Source of the DNA: Streptomyces sp.
Lineage (GTDB): Bacteria > Actinomycetota > Actinomycetes > Streptomycetales > Streptomycetaceae
Assembly (NCBI RefSeq): GCF_019510245.1
Contig: NZ_JAEKKT010000117.1
Span: 183,321-247,320 of the forward strand
Direction of reading: 5' to 3'
Length of the DNA: 64,000 nt
This document shows positions 43,374 through 52,083 of the stretch, piece by piece. The notes beneath the pieces are model-generated. The model was given only the letters and a program-made list of their open reading frames with translations. It was not told where the DNA came from and ran no database searches. Made by a program: the position numbers and the translations under genes. Position 1 is the stretch's first letter, and each line of letters begins with the position of its first letter.

Positions 43374-44396
43374 TCAGCTCGACTCGCGCACCACCAGCCG
43401 GCACGGCACCGTGTGCACCCCGGGCTCCGGCTCGTCGTCGATGGCCTGGAGCAGCCGCAGCGCGGCGATCCGGCCGATCTCGGCCAGGTTCATGTCGACG
43501 GTGGTGAGCGGCGGCCGGCAGGCGAGGGCCATGGTGTCCCAGTTGTCGTAGCCGACCACGGCGATGTCCCCCGGCACGTCCTTCCCCCGCTCGCGCAGGA
43601 CGTCCGCGACCCCGCGGGCGATCTGGTCGTTGCCGCAGAAGACGGCGTCCGTGCCGGGTGCCGTCCGCAGCACCGCGTCGGCGGCGCGCCGCCCCCAGGC
43701 CTCGCTCCACTCCCCGAAGTGCACTCGCCCCGCCGCGAGTTCGAGGCCCGCCCCGGCCAGGTGCTCGACGGCGTGCCGGGCACGGTCGCGGGCGGCCTGG
43801 TGGTGCTCGGGCCCGGTGACATGGGCGATGCGGGTACGACCGGTGGCGAGCAGGTGCTCCACGGCGAGCCGGGCCCCGCCGCGGTCGTCGGTGACGACGG
43901 AGGTGTCGGCGGGGTCGGTCGACGGGGAGAGGGCGTAGACGACTGGGATCGCCGGGTCGATACCGGTCAGCGGCGGGCGGGGGTCGGTACGGCGGCCGGC
44001 GACGATGATGCCGTCGACCCGGCGGTCGGTGAGGGTACGCAGATGGTGCTGCTCGCGGATGGCGTCGCCGCGGGTGTCGCAGAGCAGGACGGAGATCTTC
44101 CCGGCGCCCAGCGCGTCCTCGGCACCGAGCAGCACCGGGGTGCTGAAGCGCCCGATGCCGTCCGTGGTCATCAGGCCGACCGTCCAGCTGCGGCCGCTGT
44201 GCAGGCTCTGCGCGTGCTGGTTGGGCCGGAACCCGAGCGCCGCCACCGCGTCCAGCACCCGCTGCCGGGTCTCCGGGCGCATCCGGCCGGCGCCGTTGAG
44301 CGCCTTGGAGGCCGTGCCCACGCTGACACCGGCGAGGGCGGCGACATCGGCGAGCCTGGCCCGGCCGGTGGGCGGGGAGTCTGGAGCGGAGGTCAC
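43374..44396 (-). CDS. LacI-family regulator, probably of the GH127/ABC operon
   Basis: The 340-residue LacI repressor has its HTH at about residues 15-36 (LADVAALAGVSVGTASKALNG) and a type-I sugar-binding domain ending TVDMNLAEIGRIAALRLL. GTG 44396 is chosen because AAAGG lies seven bases upstream; a longer frame to 44951 is unsupported. It is divergent from the GH127 gene. Imperfect LacI-type palindromes sit at 44398-44411 (overlapping its own leader) and 44567-44582 before GH127. Confidence 0.85.
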   Translation of the reverse strand: MTSAPDSPPTGRARLADVAALAGVSVGTASKALNGAGRMRPETRQRVLDAVAALGFRPNQHAQSLHSGRSWTVGLMTTDGIGRFSTPVLLGAEDALGAGKISVLLCDTRGDAIREQHHLRTLTDRRVDGIIVAGRRTDPRPPLTGIDPAIPVVYALSPSTDPADTSVVTDDRGGARLAVEHLLATGRTRIAHVTGPEHHQAARDRARHAVEHLAGAGLELAAGRVHFGEWSEAWGRRAADAVLRTAPGTDAVFCGNDQIARGVADVLRERGKDVPGDIAVVGYDNWDTMALACRPPLTTVDMNLAEIGRIAALRLLQAIDDEPEPGVHTVPCRLVVRESS

Positions 44397-44566
44397 GGGC
44401 AAACCTTTTCCTCGATGGTCTCTCGACTGCGTCGCCCGTCTCGCGGCGACAAAGCCGCCCGCCATCCTCGCAGCCCGCCAGGTGAAGGACCAGACCCCTC
44501 GGGCAACTTGAGAAATCCGTGCCGGATGCCTTGACCCCCGTCTCCGGCTGCCCTGTACTTCTCGGC

Positions 44567-44582
44567 GAGAAAACGGTTGCTC
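44567..44582. promoter_or_regulatory. LacI-like operator upstream of the GH127 gene
   Basis: GAGAAAACGGTTGCTC has central CG and six of eight matching arm positions. A second candidate, GGCAAACCTTTTCC at 44398-44411, covers the divergent LacI start. The rest of the 289-bp intergenic region shows only weak promoter-like sequence (TTGACC at 44531). Confidence 0.4.
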
Positions 44583-44685
44583 ACAATGGTCCCACGGCCT
44601 CGCCATACCCGAGGCTCCAGACGGTGTTCGACATATCGACAGCACTGACGTCACGGCGCCCACCCCCTCCTCACCCCGGAGAGCC

Positions 44686-46617
44686 ATGCCCCGCACCCGC
44701 TCCGCCTCGTCCTCCCCCGTCGGCCCGGTCCGGCTCACCCCCGACGCCCGTACGGCGCTGCGTCCGGCGGCCGTCACCATCGACGCGGGCTTCTGGCACG
44801 ACCGTCGCACCACCAATGCCAGGGTCTCCCTCCCCCAGGGTCCGGACCTGCTGGAGTCCGCCGGGAACCTGCACAACCTGCGGCTGGCGGCGGCCGCACC
44901 GGAGGCGTCGGCCGAGGGCGGGTTCCGGGGCGCGTTCCCGTTCGTCGACACGGACGTCTACAAGTGGCTGGAGGCGGCGTCCTGGCAACTCGCCGAGAAC
45001 CCGGACGAGTCGCTGGCCGCCGAGGTGGAGCGGATCGTGGCCCTGGTGGCCGCCGCCCAGCAGCCCGACGGCTATCTCAACACCTGGTTCCAGCTGGTCA
45101 AGGGCGGAGAGCGGTACCAGGACCTGCGCTGGGGGCATGAGCTGTACTGCGCGGGCCATCTGATCCAGGCCGCCGTCGCCCACCATCGCTCCACCGGCCG
45201 CCGCGAACTCCTCGACGTGGCACGCAGGTTCGCCGACCACGTCGACTCCGTGTTCGGCCTCCCCGGCAGCGGCAGACCCCTCGACGGCATCGACGGCCAC
45301 CCGGAGATCGAGACGGCTCTGGTGGAGCTGTACCGGGAGACCGGCGAGCGCCGCTATCTGGATCTGGCCGGATACTTCGTGGACCGGCACGGCCACGGCC
45401 TGCTCGACGGCGCGGCCTACTGCCAGGACCGCGTCCCGCTGCGCGAGGCGACGAACGTCGAGGGCCATGCCGTACGGCAGTTGTACCTGCTCGCGGCGGC
45501 CGCGGACCTGGCAGCGGAGACCGGGGAGAGCGAACTCCGGTCAGCGGGCGAGCGGTTGTGGCACGCCATGACCACCACCAAGACCCACCTCACCGGCGGG
45601 CTCGGTGCGCACCACGACAAGGAGGACTTCGGCGACCCGTACGAACTCCCCAACGAGCGGGCCTACTGCGAGACCTGCGCCGCCATCGCGTCGGTGCAGT
45701 GGAGCTGGCGGATGGCCCTGCTCACCGGGGAGGCCCGCTACTCCGACCTGATCGAGCGCACCCTCTTCAACGGTTTCCTGGCCGGGGTCTCGCTGGACGG
45801 CGAGCGGTGGCTGTACGTCAATCCGCTCCAGGTCCGCGACGGCCACACCGACGCCGGCGGTGACCAGTCGGCCCGCCGCACCCGCTGGTTCCGCTGCGCC
45901 TGCTGCCCGCCCAACGTGATGCGGCTGCTGGCGAGCCTGCAGCACTACCTGGCATCGGGCGACGAGCAGGGCCTGCAGATCCACCAGTTCGTCACCGGGA
46001 CGTACGCGACCGACCGGGTCCTGGTGCGGGCCGAGACGGACTACCCCTGGCACGGCACGGTCGCGTTCACCGTCGAGGAGACCCGGTCCGACGGCCCCTG
46101 GACACTGTCGCTGCGCATCCCCGAGTGGTGCCGGGAGTTCCGGGTGCGGTGCGGCGAGGAGACGTACGACTCGCCGGTGGACGACGGCTGGCTGCGGCTG
46201 TCGCGCACCTGGGCGCCGGGCGACCGCGTGGTCCTCGAACTCGTTCTGGAGCCCCGGCTCACCGCGGCCGACCCGCGCGTGGACGCCGTACGCGGCTGCG
46301 TGGCGATCGAGCGCGGGCCGCTCGTCCACTGCCTGGAACAGGCCGACCATCCGGGCGGCGGTCTGGACGACATCGTCCTCGACCCGTCCCGTCCGCTCGC
46401 CGTGAAGCACCGCCCGGACCTGCTCGGCGGGGTCACCACCGTGGTGGCCGCCGGCCGGCGGCGCCCGCTTTCCGACCGGGGCTGGTGGCCGTACGCGACG
46501 GCGTCCGGCACCGGTCCCCGACCGGACGGCGAGCCGGTCGAGTTGACCGCGGTCCCGTACCACGTCTGGGCCAACCGCGAGGACGGCAGCATGCGCGTCT
46601 GGCTCCCCACCTCCTGA
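44686..46617 (+). CDS. GH127 beta-L-arabinofuranosidase (HypBA1-like), cytoplasmic
   Basis: The 643-residue glycoside hydrolase has the metal/catalytic residues of HypBA1: Glu329 and Cys331 in YCETCAAI, and the vicinal Cys406-Cys407 in CACCPPN. In the B. longum enzyme the equivalents bind zinc, and the first Cys of the pair is the nucleophile. No signal peptide is present, so it acts on imported beta-L-arabinofuranosyl disaccharides or glycosyl-hydroxyproline. It is followed by an oligosaccharide ABC importer (34-bp gap) and is probably controlled by the divergent LacI protein. Other GH127 specificities cannot be excluded. Confidence 0.88.
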   Translation: MPRTRSASSSPVGPVRLTPDARTALRPAAVTIDAGFWHDRRTTNARVSLPQGPDLLESAGNLHNLRLAAAAPEASAEGGFRGAFPFVDTDVYKWLEAASWQLAENPDESLAAEVERIVALVAAAQQPDGYLNTWFQLVKGGERYQDLRWGHELYCAGHLIQAAVAHHRSTGRRELLDVARRFADHVDSVFGLPGSGRPLDGIDGHPEIETALVELYRETGERRYLDLAGYFVDRHGHGLLDGAAYCQDRVPLREATNVEGHAVRQLYLLAAAADLAAETGESELRSAGERLWHAMTTTKTHLTGGLGAHHDKEDFGDPYELPNERAYCETCAAIASVQWSWRMALLTGEARYSDLIERTLFNGFLAGVSLDGERWLYVNPLQVRDGHTDAGGDQSARRTRWFRCACCPPNVMRLLASLQHYLASGDEQGLQIHQFVTGTYATDRVLVRAETDYPWHGTVAFTVEETRSDGPWTLSLRIPEWCREFRVRCGEETYDSPVDDGWLRLSRTWAPGDRVVLELVLEPRLTAADPRVDAVRGCVAIERGPLVHCLEQADHPGGGLDDIVLDPSRPLAVKHRPDLLGGVTTVVAAGRRRPLSDRGWWPYATASGTGPRPDGEPVELTAVPYHVWANREDGSMRVWLPTS

Positions 46618-46651
46618 GACACCCCCCGTCCTACGACAACGAGGTCACCCC

Positions 46652-47890
46652 GTGATACCCACCCGCCGTACTCTCATGGCCCTCACCACGGCCGCCCTGC
46701 TCCCCCTCACCGCCTGCGGTGGCGGTTCCGGCTCCTCGGGATCGTCGTCGCCGGCCGGCGGGACGTACACCTTCTGGGACCCGTACCCGCAGTTCGACGC
46801 CTCCTCGGACTGGGGCAAGCGGGTGGCCGCGTGCGGCACCGCGGCCGGGGTGAAGCTCAAGCGGACCGCGTACGACACCACCGACCTGGGCAACAAGGCG
46901 CTGCTGGCCGCGCAGCAGGGCAACGCGCCGGACGTGATGCTGGTCGACAACCCGGTCGTCTCCACGCTGGTGGAGGCGGGGATCCTCAACAAGACGAGCG
47001 ACCTCGGGCTCGACACCTCCTCGATCCAGAAGAACATCATCGGCGCCGGCACGATCGACGGCGCCTCCTACGGCGTCCCGATCGGCGCCAACACCCTCGC
47101 GCTCTACTACAACAAGAAGGTCCTCTCCGCGGCCGGTGTCGACCCGGCCTCCGTCAAGGACTGGGCGTCGCTCACGGACGCGCTGAAGAAGGTCAAGGCG
47201 GCCGGGAAGAAGGGGATCACCTTCTCGGCGATCAACACCGAGGAGGGCAGCTTCCAGTTCCTGCCCTGGTTCTGGGGTGCGGGCGGCGACCTCACGAAGC
47301 TGGACTCCGACAAGGGAGTTGCGGCCCTCTCGCTGTGGAAGCAGTGGGTGGACGCGGGGTACGCGCCCAAGGACGTGCTGCAGAACACCCAGACCACCAG
47401 CTGGCAGGAGTTCGCCACCGGCGACTACGCGTTCAGCGAGAACGGCACCTGGCAGCTCGGCAACGCCGACAAGGCCGGGTTCGGCTACGGCGTCATCAAC
47501 ATCCCGGCGCGGAACGGCGGTTCGGCGCCGGTGCCGACGGGCGGCGAGTTCGTCACCGTCCCCGTGCAGAAGGACACCTCGCGCTACGACGTCAGCAAGA
47601 AGATCGTCGGCTGCCTGACCAGCGACTCCAGTCTGCTGGCCACGGACACCACGCTCATGTACGTGGCGCCGACCTCCGCCGTACAGACCGAGCAGGTCGC
47701 GAAGAACGCGGAGTTGAAGCCGTGGGTGACGGCGGTCGCGGCGGCGCGGGGCCGGACCAGCGGCGGTCTCGGCACGAAGTACCCGACGATCTCGCAGCCG
47801 ATGTGGACGGCCGTCCAGGCGGCGTTGTCCGGCAGCAAGAGCCCCCAAGACGCACTGGATGCCGCGCAGGCCGCGGCGGGCAAGGGCTGA
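46652..47890 (+). CDS. Sugar ABC transporter substrate-binding lipoprotein (family 1)
   Basis: The 412-residue protein starts at GTG 46652 with a lipoprotein signal (LLPLTACGGG lipobox). A MalE-like binding fold follows (NAPDVMLVDNPVVSTL, YGVPIGANTLALYYNKKVL, ENGTWQLGNADKAGFGYGVINIP). It should capture a short oligosaccharide outside the cell. With GH127 upstream, a beta-arabinofuranosyl disaccharide is the favoured ligand by inference. No ATPase gene is present; such importers usually share the MsiK ATPase in Streptomyces. Confidence 0.87.
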   Translation: MIPTRRTLMALTTAALLPLTACGGGSGSSGSSSPAGGTYTFWDPYPQFDASSDWGKRVAACGTAAGVKLKRTAYDTTDLGNKALLAAQQGNAPDVMLVDNPVVSTLVEAGILNKTSDLGLDTSSIQKNIIGAGTIDGASYGVPIGANTLALYYNKKVLSAAGVDPASVKDWASLTDALKKVKAAGKKGITFSAINTEEGSFQFLPWFWGAGGDLTKLDSDKGVAALSLWKQWVDAGYAPKDVLQNTQTTSWQEFATGDYAFSENGTWQLGNADKAGFGYGVINIPARNGGSAPVPTGGEFVTVPVQKDTSRYDVSKKIVGCLTSDSSLLATDTTLMYVAPTSAVQTEQVAKNAELKPWVTAVAAARGRTSGGLGTKYPTISQPMWTAVQAALSGSKSPQDALDAAQAAAGKG

Positions 47891-47909
47891 CCGGTGGCTG
47901 TTCATCCGC

Positions 47910-47995
47910 GGGTCGGCGGGGGCTTGTCGCGCAGTTCCTCCCCCAGCCTTCGGCCGGGGGTACCCCCAGCGCCCGGACGGAGCGCTGCACCACGG
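47910..47995 (+). repeat. Dispersed hairpin repeat, copy C
   Basis: It has the same organisation as copies A and B: TGTCGCGCAGTTCCTC, then arms CCCCCAGCC (47940-47948) and GGCCGGGGG (47952-47960) around TTC, overlapping GGGGGTACCCCC, then GCGCCC. It lies between the binding-protein and first permease genes, in the direction of transcription. Confidence 0.85.
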
Positions 47996-48004
47996 GGAGT
48001 TCGC

Positions 48005-48892
48005 TTGTCCCCTTCCCTGCGGCGGCGGCTGACCGCTCTTGCCTTCGTCCTCCCCCTCCTCGCCTACCTCGCCGTCTTCTACGCCTATCCGCTCTACCGC
48101 AACCTGGACCTCAGCCTGCGCGACTACACCGTGCGCTCCTTCGTCGCCGGCGACGCGCCGTTCTCCGGGTGGGCCAACTTCCGCACCGTGCTGGACGATC
48201 CGACGTTCGCTCCGGCGATGCGGCACACCATGGTCTTCACCTTCGTGTCGATCGCCTTCCAGTACGTCATCGGGCTCGCCCTCGCGGTCTTCTTCAACCG
48301 GCACTTCAGGCTCTCGACCGTGCTGCGGGCGCTGTTCCTGATCCCCTGGCTGCTGCCGCTGATCGTGTCGGCGTCGACGTGGTCGTGGATGTTCAACAGC
48401 GAGTCGGGGGTGGTGAACTACTTCCTGCACTTCCTCGGCGTCGACCCCGTCGGCTGGCTGACCTCGCCGGACTGGGCGCTGGTCTCGGTGATCGTCGCCA
48501 ACATCTGGATCGGCATCCCCTTCAACCTGGTCATCCTGTACAGCGGCCTGCAGAACATCCCCGGTGAGCTGTACGAGGCGGCGGCGCTCGACGGGGCGGG
48601 CGCCTGGCAGCAGTTCCGCCGGATCACCTTCCCGCTGCTGCGTCCGGTGTCCGCGATCACGCTGCTGCTGGGGCTCGTCTACACCCTCAAGGTGTTCGAC
48701 CTGATCTGGATCATGACCAAGGGCGGCCCCGGCGACGCCTCCTCCACCCTGGCCACCTGGTCGTACCAGCTGGGCTTCGGCACGCTGCTGCCCAGATTCG
48801 GTCCCGGAGCCGCGGTCGGCGACATCCTGATCCTGATCGCCCTGGTCTTCGGCCTCCTGCACATCCGCGTCCAGAGGAGGCAGGAAGCGTGA
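48005..48892 (+). CDS. Sugar ABC transporter permease (MalF type)
   Basis: The 295-residue protein has six membrane segments and the EAA loop ELYEAAALDGAGAWQQFRRITFPLL. TTG 48005 is chosen, with GGGGAG five bases upstream; an in-frame extension would run through the hairpin repeat. It overlaps the next permease gene (GTGA at 48889). Confidence 0.88.
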   Translation: MSPSLRRRLTALAFVLPLLAYLAVFYAYPLYRNLDLSLRDYTVRSFVAGDAPFSGWANFRTVLDDPTFAPAMRHTMVFTFVSIAFQYVIGLALAVFFNRHFRLSTVLRALFLIPWLLPLIVSASTWSWMFNSESGVVNYFLHFLGVDPVGWLTSPDWALVSVIVANIWIGIPFNLVILYSGLQNIPGELYEAAALDGAGAWQQFRRITFPLLRPVSAITLLLGLVYTLKVFDLIWIMTKGGPGDASSTLATWSYQLGFGTLLPRFGPGAAVGDILILIALVFGLLHIRVQRRQEA

Positions 48893-49698
48893 AGTCGCGT
48901 GGCTACACCCTGATCGGCCTCTGCCTGACCGCACTGATGCTGTTCCCGGTGTACTGGATGCTCAACGTGTCCCTCACCCCGCAGCAGGACATGCGCAAGG
49001 ACCCGCCGGACCTGCTCCCGCTGCACCCGACCTTCGAGGGCTACCGGGCGGTCCTCGACGACCAGCTCCCCTACCTGGGCACCAGCCTGCTGATCGGCAT
49101 CGGCACGGTCGCCCTCACCCTCCTGATCGCGGCCCCGGCCGGCTACGCACTGGCGAAGCTCCGGCCGCACGGCGGCGGGGCACTGAGCCTGGCCCTGCTG
49201 ATCGCCCAGATGATCCCGGGCATCGTGATGGCGATGGGCTTCTACGGCATCTTCCTGGACCTCGGCCTGCTCAACTCCTGGTGGGGGCTGATCGTCGCGG
49301 ACTCCACCATCGCCGTGCCCTTCGGCGTCATGATCTTCACCGCGTTCATGTCGGGCATCCCCGGCGAACTCGTCTCGGCCGCCCGGATCGACGGCGCCGG
49401 CACCTGGCGCACCTTCCGGTCGGTCGTCCTCCCGCTGAGCCGCAACGCGATCGTCACCGTCTCGCTGTTCGGCTTCCTGTGGGCCTGGTCCGACTTCGTC
49501 TTCGCCAACACCCTGGACGGCGGAGGAAGTTGGAAGCCGATCACGCTCGGCATCTACAAGTACATCGGCAACAACAACCAGGAGTGGAACGCGATCATGG
49601 CGACCGCCGTCGTCGCGTCGGTCCCCGCGGCCGTCCTCCTGGTCCTCGCCCAGCGCTATGTGGCCGCGGGCGTGACCGCGGGCGCGGTGAAGGACTGA
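48889..49698 (+). CDS. Sugar ABC transporter permease (MalG type)
   Basis: The 269-residue protein has six membrane segments and the EAA loop ELVSAARIDGAGTWRTFRSVVLPLS. It starts at GTG 48889 overlapping its partner. Together they form the channel for the sugar bound by the 46652 lipoprotein. The secreted glycosidase gene follows after 37 bp and may be cotranscribed. Confidence 0.9.
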   Translation: MKSRGYTLIGLCLTALMLFPVYWMLNVSLTPQQDMRKDPPDLLPLHPTFEGYRAVLDDQLPYLGTSLLIGIGTVALTLLIAAPAGYALAKLRPHGGGALSLALLIAQMIPGIVMAMGFYGIFLDLGLLNSWWGLIVADSTIAVPFGVMIFTAFMSGIPGELVSAARIDGAGTWRTFRSVVLPLSRNAIVTVSLFGFLWAWSDFVFANTLDGGGSWKPITLGIYKYIGNNNQEWNAIMATAVVASVPAAVLLVLAQRYVAAGVTAGAVKD

Positions 49699-49735
49699 AC
49701 CCTCCGACTCGCCTATTCCCGAGGAGATCCATGCC

Positions 49736-51472
49736 ATGAGCCGCACCCCCCGCAGAGCGGCCCTCGGTGCCCTGGCCCTCACGGCCGCCGCGCTCGGCAC
49801 CACGGCCCCCGCCGCCCACGCGTCACCCACCTCCGCCACCACCCTCGTGGTGAGCGCGAACCAGACCCTGCGCTCGGTCACCCACGTGGCCTCGGGCAGT
49901 CTGTATGGCCTGGACACGGCGAGCGTGCCGGCCGACAGCCTGGTCGAGCCGCTGAAGCCGAACACCTTCGTGCAGATGGCACCCGGCGGCAGCCAGCTGC
50001 CCAACGGCGAGCCCACCCCCGGCGGTGACGCCCTGGTCGTCGTCCCCGAGGCGGCCAAGGCCGGTGCGAAGGTGGTCGTACGGATGCCGGACTGGTACCC
50101 GAACTTTCCCTACAAGTGGGTGAGTTGGAGCGACTGGCTGTCGGCCGTGGACAAGCAGGTCGCGTCCGTGCGGTCGTCCGGCGCCACGAACATCAGCGCC
50201 TACGAACTGTGGAACGAGCCCGACGGAACCTGGGACACCTCGGCGGCGGGCGCCTTCGACGACGGCTGGTCACGGACGTACAAGGAGGTCCGTGCGAAGG
50301 ACACCGGCACCCCGATCCAGGGGCCCAGTTTCGCGACGTACACCGACAGCAAGATGAAGACGTTCCTCCAGGACGCCGTCGCGAACAACGCCGTGCCCGA
50401 CATCGTCAGCTGGCACGAGCTGCAGAGCAGCGCGAACATCGCCGCGCACGTGGCCGACTACCGGGCACTCGAGTCGAGCCTCGGCCTCAGCCCCCGCCCG
50501 ATCGCCATCGAGGAGTACGGCACCACGAGCGAGGTCGGCGTCCCGGGGCCGCTCGCGGGCTACGTCGCCAAGTTCGAGCGGGCGGGTGTGCACGACGCCG
50601 AACTGGCCTTCTGGAACCACTACGGCACCCTCGGCGACACCCTCACCGACACCGGCGGCTCACCCAACGGTGCCTACTGGCTCTACAAGTGGTACGGCGA
50701 CATGTCCGGGAACATGCTGGTCACCACGCCTCCGGGCCAGACCGGCATCGACGGCTTCGCCGCCCGCAACGGCGCGGGCAACCAGATCAGCGTGGTCACC
50801 GGCGGCTGCACCGGTTCGTGTGCCGTCACCGTCAACGGGCTCTCCTCGCTCTCCGCCTTCGGCAGCACCGTGCACGTCAAGCTGGAGTACACCCCGTCCA
50901 AGGGCCGCACGACCGCCGTCTCCGGGCCGGTGACGATCTCGGACACCGACTACCCGGTCAACGGCGGCTCGATCACCGTACCGGTGACGATGAACGCCTC
51001 CGACGGCTACCACCTGACCATCACCCCGAGCGGCACCGCCACCTCGCTGGCCGGCCGCTACCAGATCACCAACAGGAACAGCGGCCTCGCCCTGGACACC
51101 AGCGGCGCGGGCACGGCCCAGGGCACCCTCGTCGTCCAGGCCACCTCCACCACGGGCACCGACCAGAACTGGACCCTGGTGGCCGCGGGCAACGGCCTCT
51201 ACAAGATCAAGCAGCAGGCGAGCGGCCTGCTCCTGGGCATCACCAACGCGGGTACCTCCGACGGCGGCACCGCCCTGATCTGGGGCGACAACGGCACCGC
51301 CGACCACCTCTGGCAGCTGATCCCGTCCGGCGACGGCTACTACAAGATCGCCAACTACAACAGCGGGCTGCTGCTCGGGGTGACCGGCATGAGCACCTCC
51401 TCGGGCGCCCAGGTCCTCCAGTGGGACGACAACGGCACCGCCGACCACCTGTGGAAGCTGACCGCCCGCTGA
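49736..51472 (+). CDS. Secreted clan-A glycosidase (GH39-like) with ricin B lectin domain
   Basis: The 578-residue protein has a Tat-like signal peptide (RRAALGALALTAAALG, cleavage after AHA). Residues about 45-345 form a TIM-barrel glycosidase with acid/base Glu161 in YELWNEPDG and a nucleophile candidate Glu259 or Glu260 in IAIEEYGT. A small beta domain (about 345-435) and a C-terminal ricin-type beta-trefoil (about 440-578, with three QW-like repeats ending DHLWKLTAR) follow. It is encoded after the GH127/importer operon, so it may release the arabinosyl oligosaccharide that is imported, the role HypBA2 (GH121) plays in B. longum. The family assignment to GH39 is tentative. Confidence 0.7.
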   Translation: MSRTPRRAALGALALTAAALGTTAPAAHASPTSATTLVVSANQTLRSVTHVASGSLYGLDTASVPADSLVEPLKPNTFVQMAPGGSQLPNGEPTPGGDALVVVPEAAKAGAKVVVRMPDWYPNFPYKWVSWSDWLSAVDKQVASVRSSGATNISAYELWNEPDGTWDTSAAGAFDDGWSRTYKEVRAKDTGTPIQGPSFATYTDSKMKTFLQDAVANNAVPDIVSWHELQSSANIAAHVADYRALESSLGLSPRPIAIEEYGTTSEVGVPGPLAGYVAKFERAGVHDAELAFWNHYGTLGDTLTDTGGSPNGAYWLYKWYGDMSGNMLVTTPPGQTGIDGFAARNGAGNQISVVTGGCTGSCAVTVNGLSSLSAFGSTVHVKLEYTPSKGRTTAVSGPVTISDTDYPVNGGSITVPVTMNASDGYHLTITPSGTATSLAGRYQITNRNSGLALDTSGAGTAQGTLVVQATSTTGTDQNWTLVAAGNGLYKIKQQASGLLLGITNAGTSDGGTALIWGDNGTADHLWQLIPSGDGYYKIANYNSGLLLGVTGMSTSSGAQVLQWDDNGTADHLWKLTAR

Positions 51473-51483
51473 CGTACGCCACA

Positions 51484-52041
51484 GTGGACCCGAGCACACC
51501 CGTGCGGGGCGACGACCGGCATTCGCTGTCCCGCACACCCGCCGACACGCATCCGCCGTCATCGGCGACGACGACCGCGAGCTCGGCCGCCTCTCCCCTC
51601 CCCCAGGGCTACCGCCTCGTCACCGACCGGGCCCTCGGCGTCGTCTTCCCCGTCCCGGACGGCTGGACCACCGCCACCCGTGCCACCGGCGAACTCACCT
51701 ACAAGGACCCCACCGGCCTGGCCGGCGTCACCATCGGCATGGTGGAGCCGGCCGGCGCGACCCCCGTCGCGCACTTCGCCGACATCGAGGCCAACACCAA
51801 GGTCAACTACCCGACCTACCGCAGGTTGCGGATGCAGCGGACCGCGTTCCGGGGACAGCCGGCCGCGGTGTGGGAGTTCACCTTCCGGGGCCGGGCCCGC
51901 GTCTTCCGCGCCATCGACCTGGGCTACAGCCGGGAGGGCGGCCGGGAGTACGACATCGACCTCTCCGCGCCGCACGCGAAATGGGACAGCTACCGGCCGG
52001 TCTTCGACAACGTGAGGGACGGATTCCGTACGACCGGCTGA
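51484..52041 (+). CDS. Orphan extracellular domain like the C-terminus of Ser/Thr kinases
   Basis: The frame from GTG 51484 encodes about 185 residues: a Ser/Thr/Pro/Ala-rich start, then a folded domain (YRLVTDRALGVVFPVPDGW, GLAGVTIGMVEP, AVWEFTFRGRARVFRAIDLGYS, WDSYRPVFDNVRDGF). I associate this with sensor domains at the C-termini of some Streptomyces membrane Ser/Thr protein kinases. No kinase, membrane segment or good ribosome site precedes it. It could be a decapitated remnant or a small stand-alone protein. Confidence 0.5.
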   Translation: MDPSTPVRGDDRHSLSRTPADTHPPSSATTTASSAASPLPQGYRLVTDRALGVVFPVPDGWTTATRATGELTYKDPTGLAGVTIGMVEPAGATPVAHFADIEANTKVNYPTYRRLRMQRTAFRGQPAAVWEFTFRGRARVFRAIDLGYSREGGREYDIDLSAPHAKWDSYRPVFDNVRDGFRTTG

Positions 52042-52083
52042 CCGCCTCGGCAACGGGGACCTTCGGCCGCTAAGTTGTCCGAC

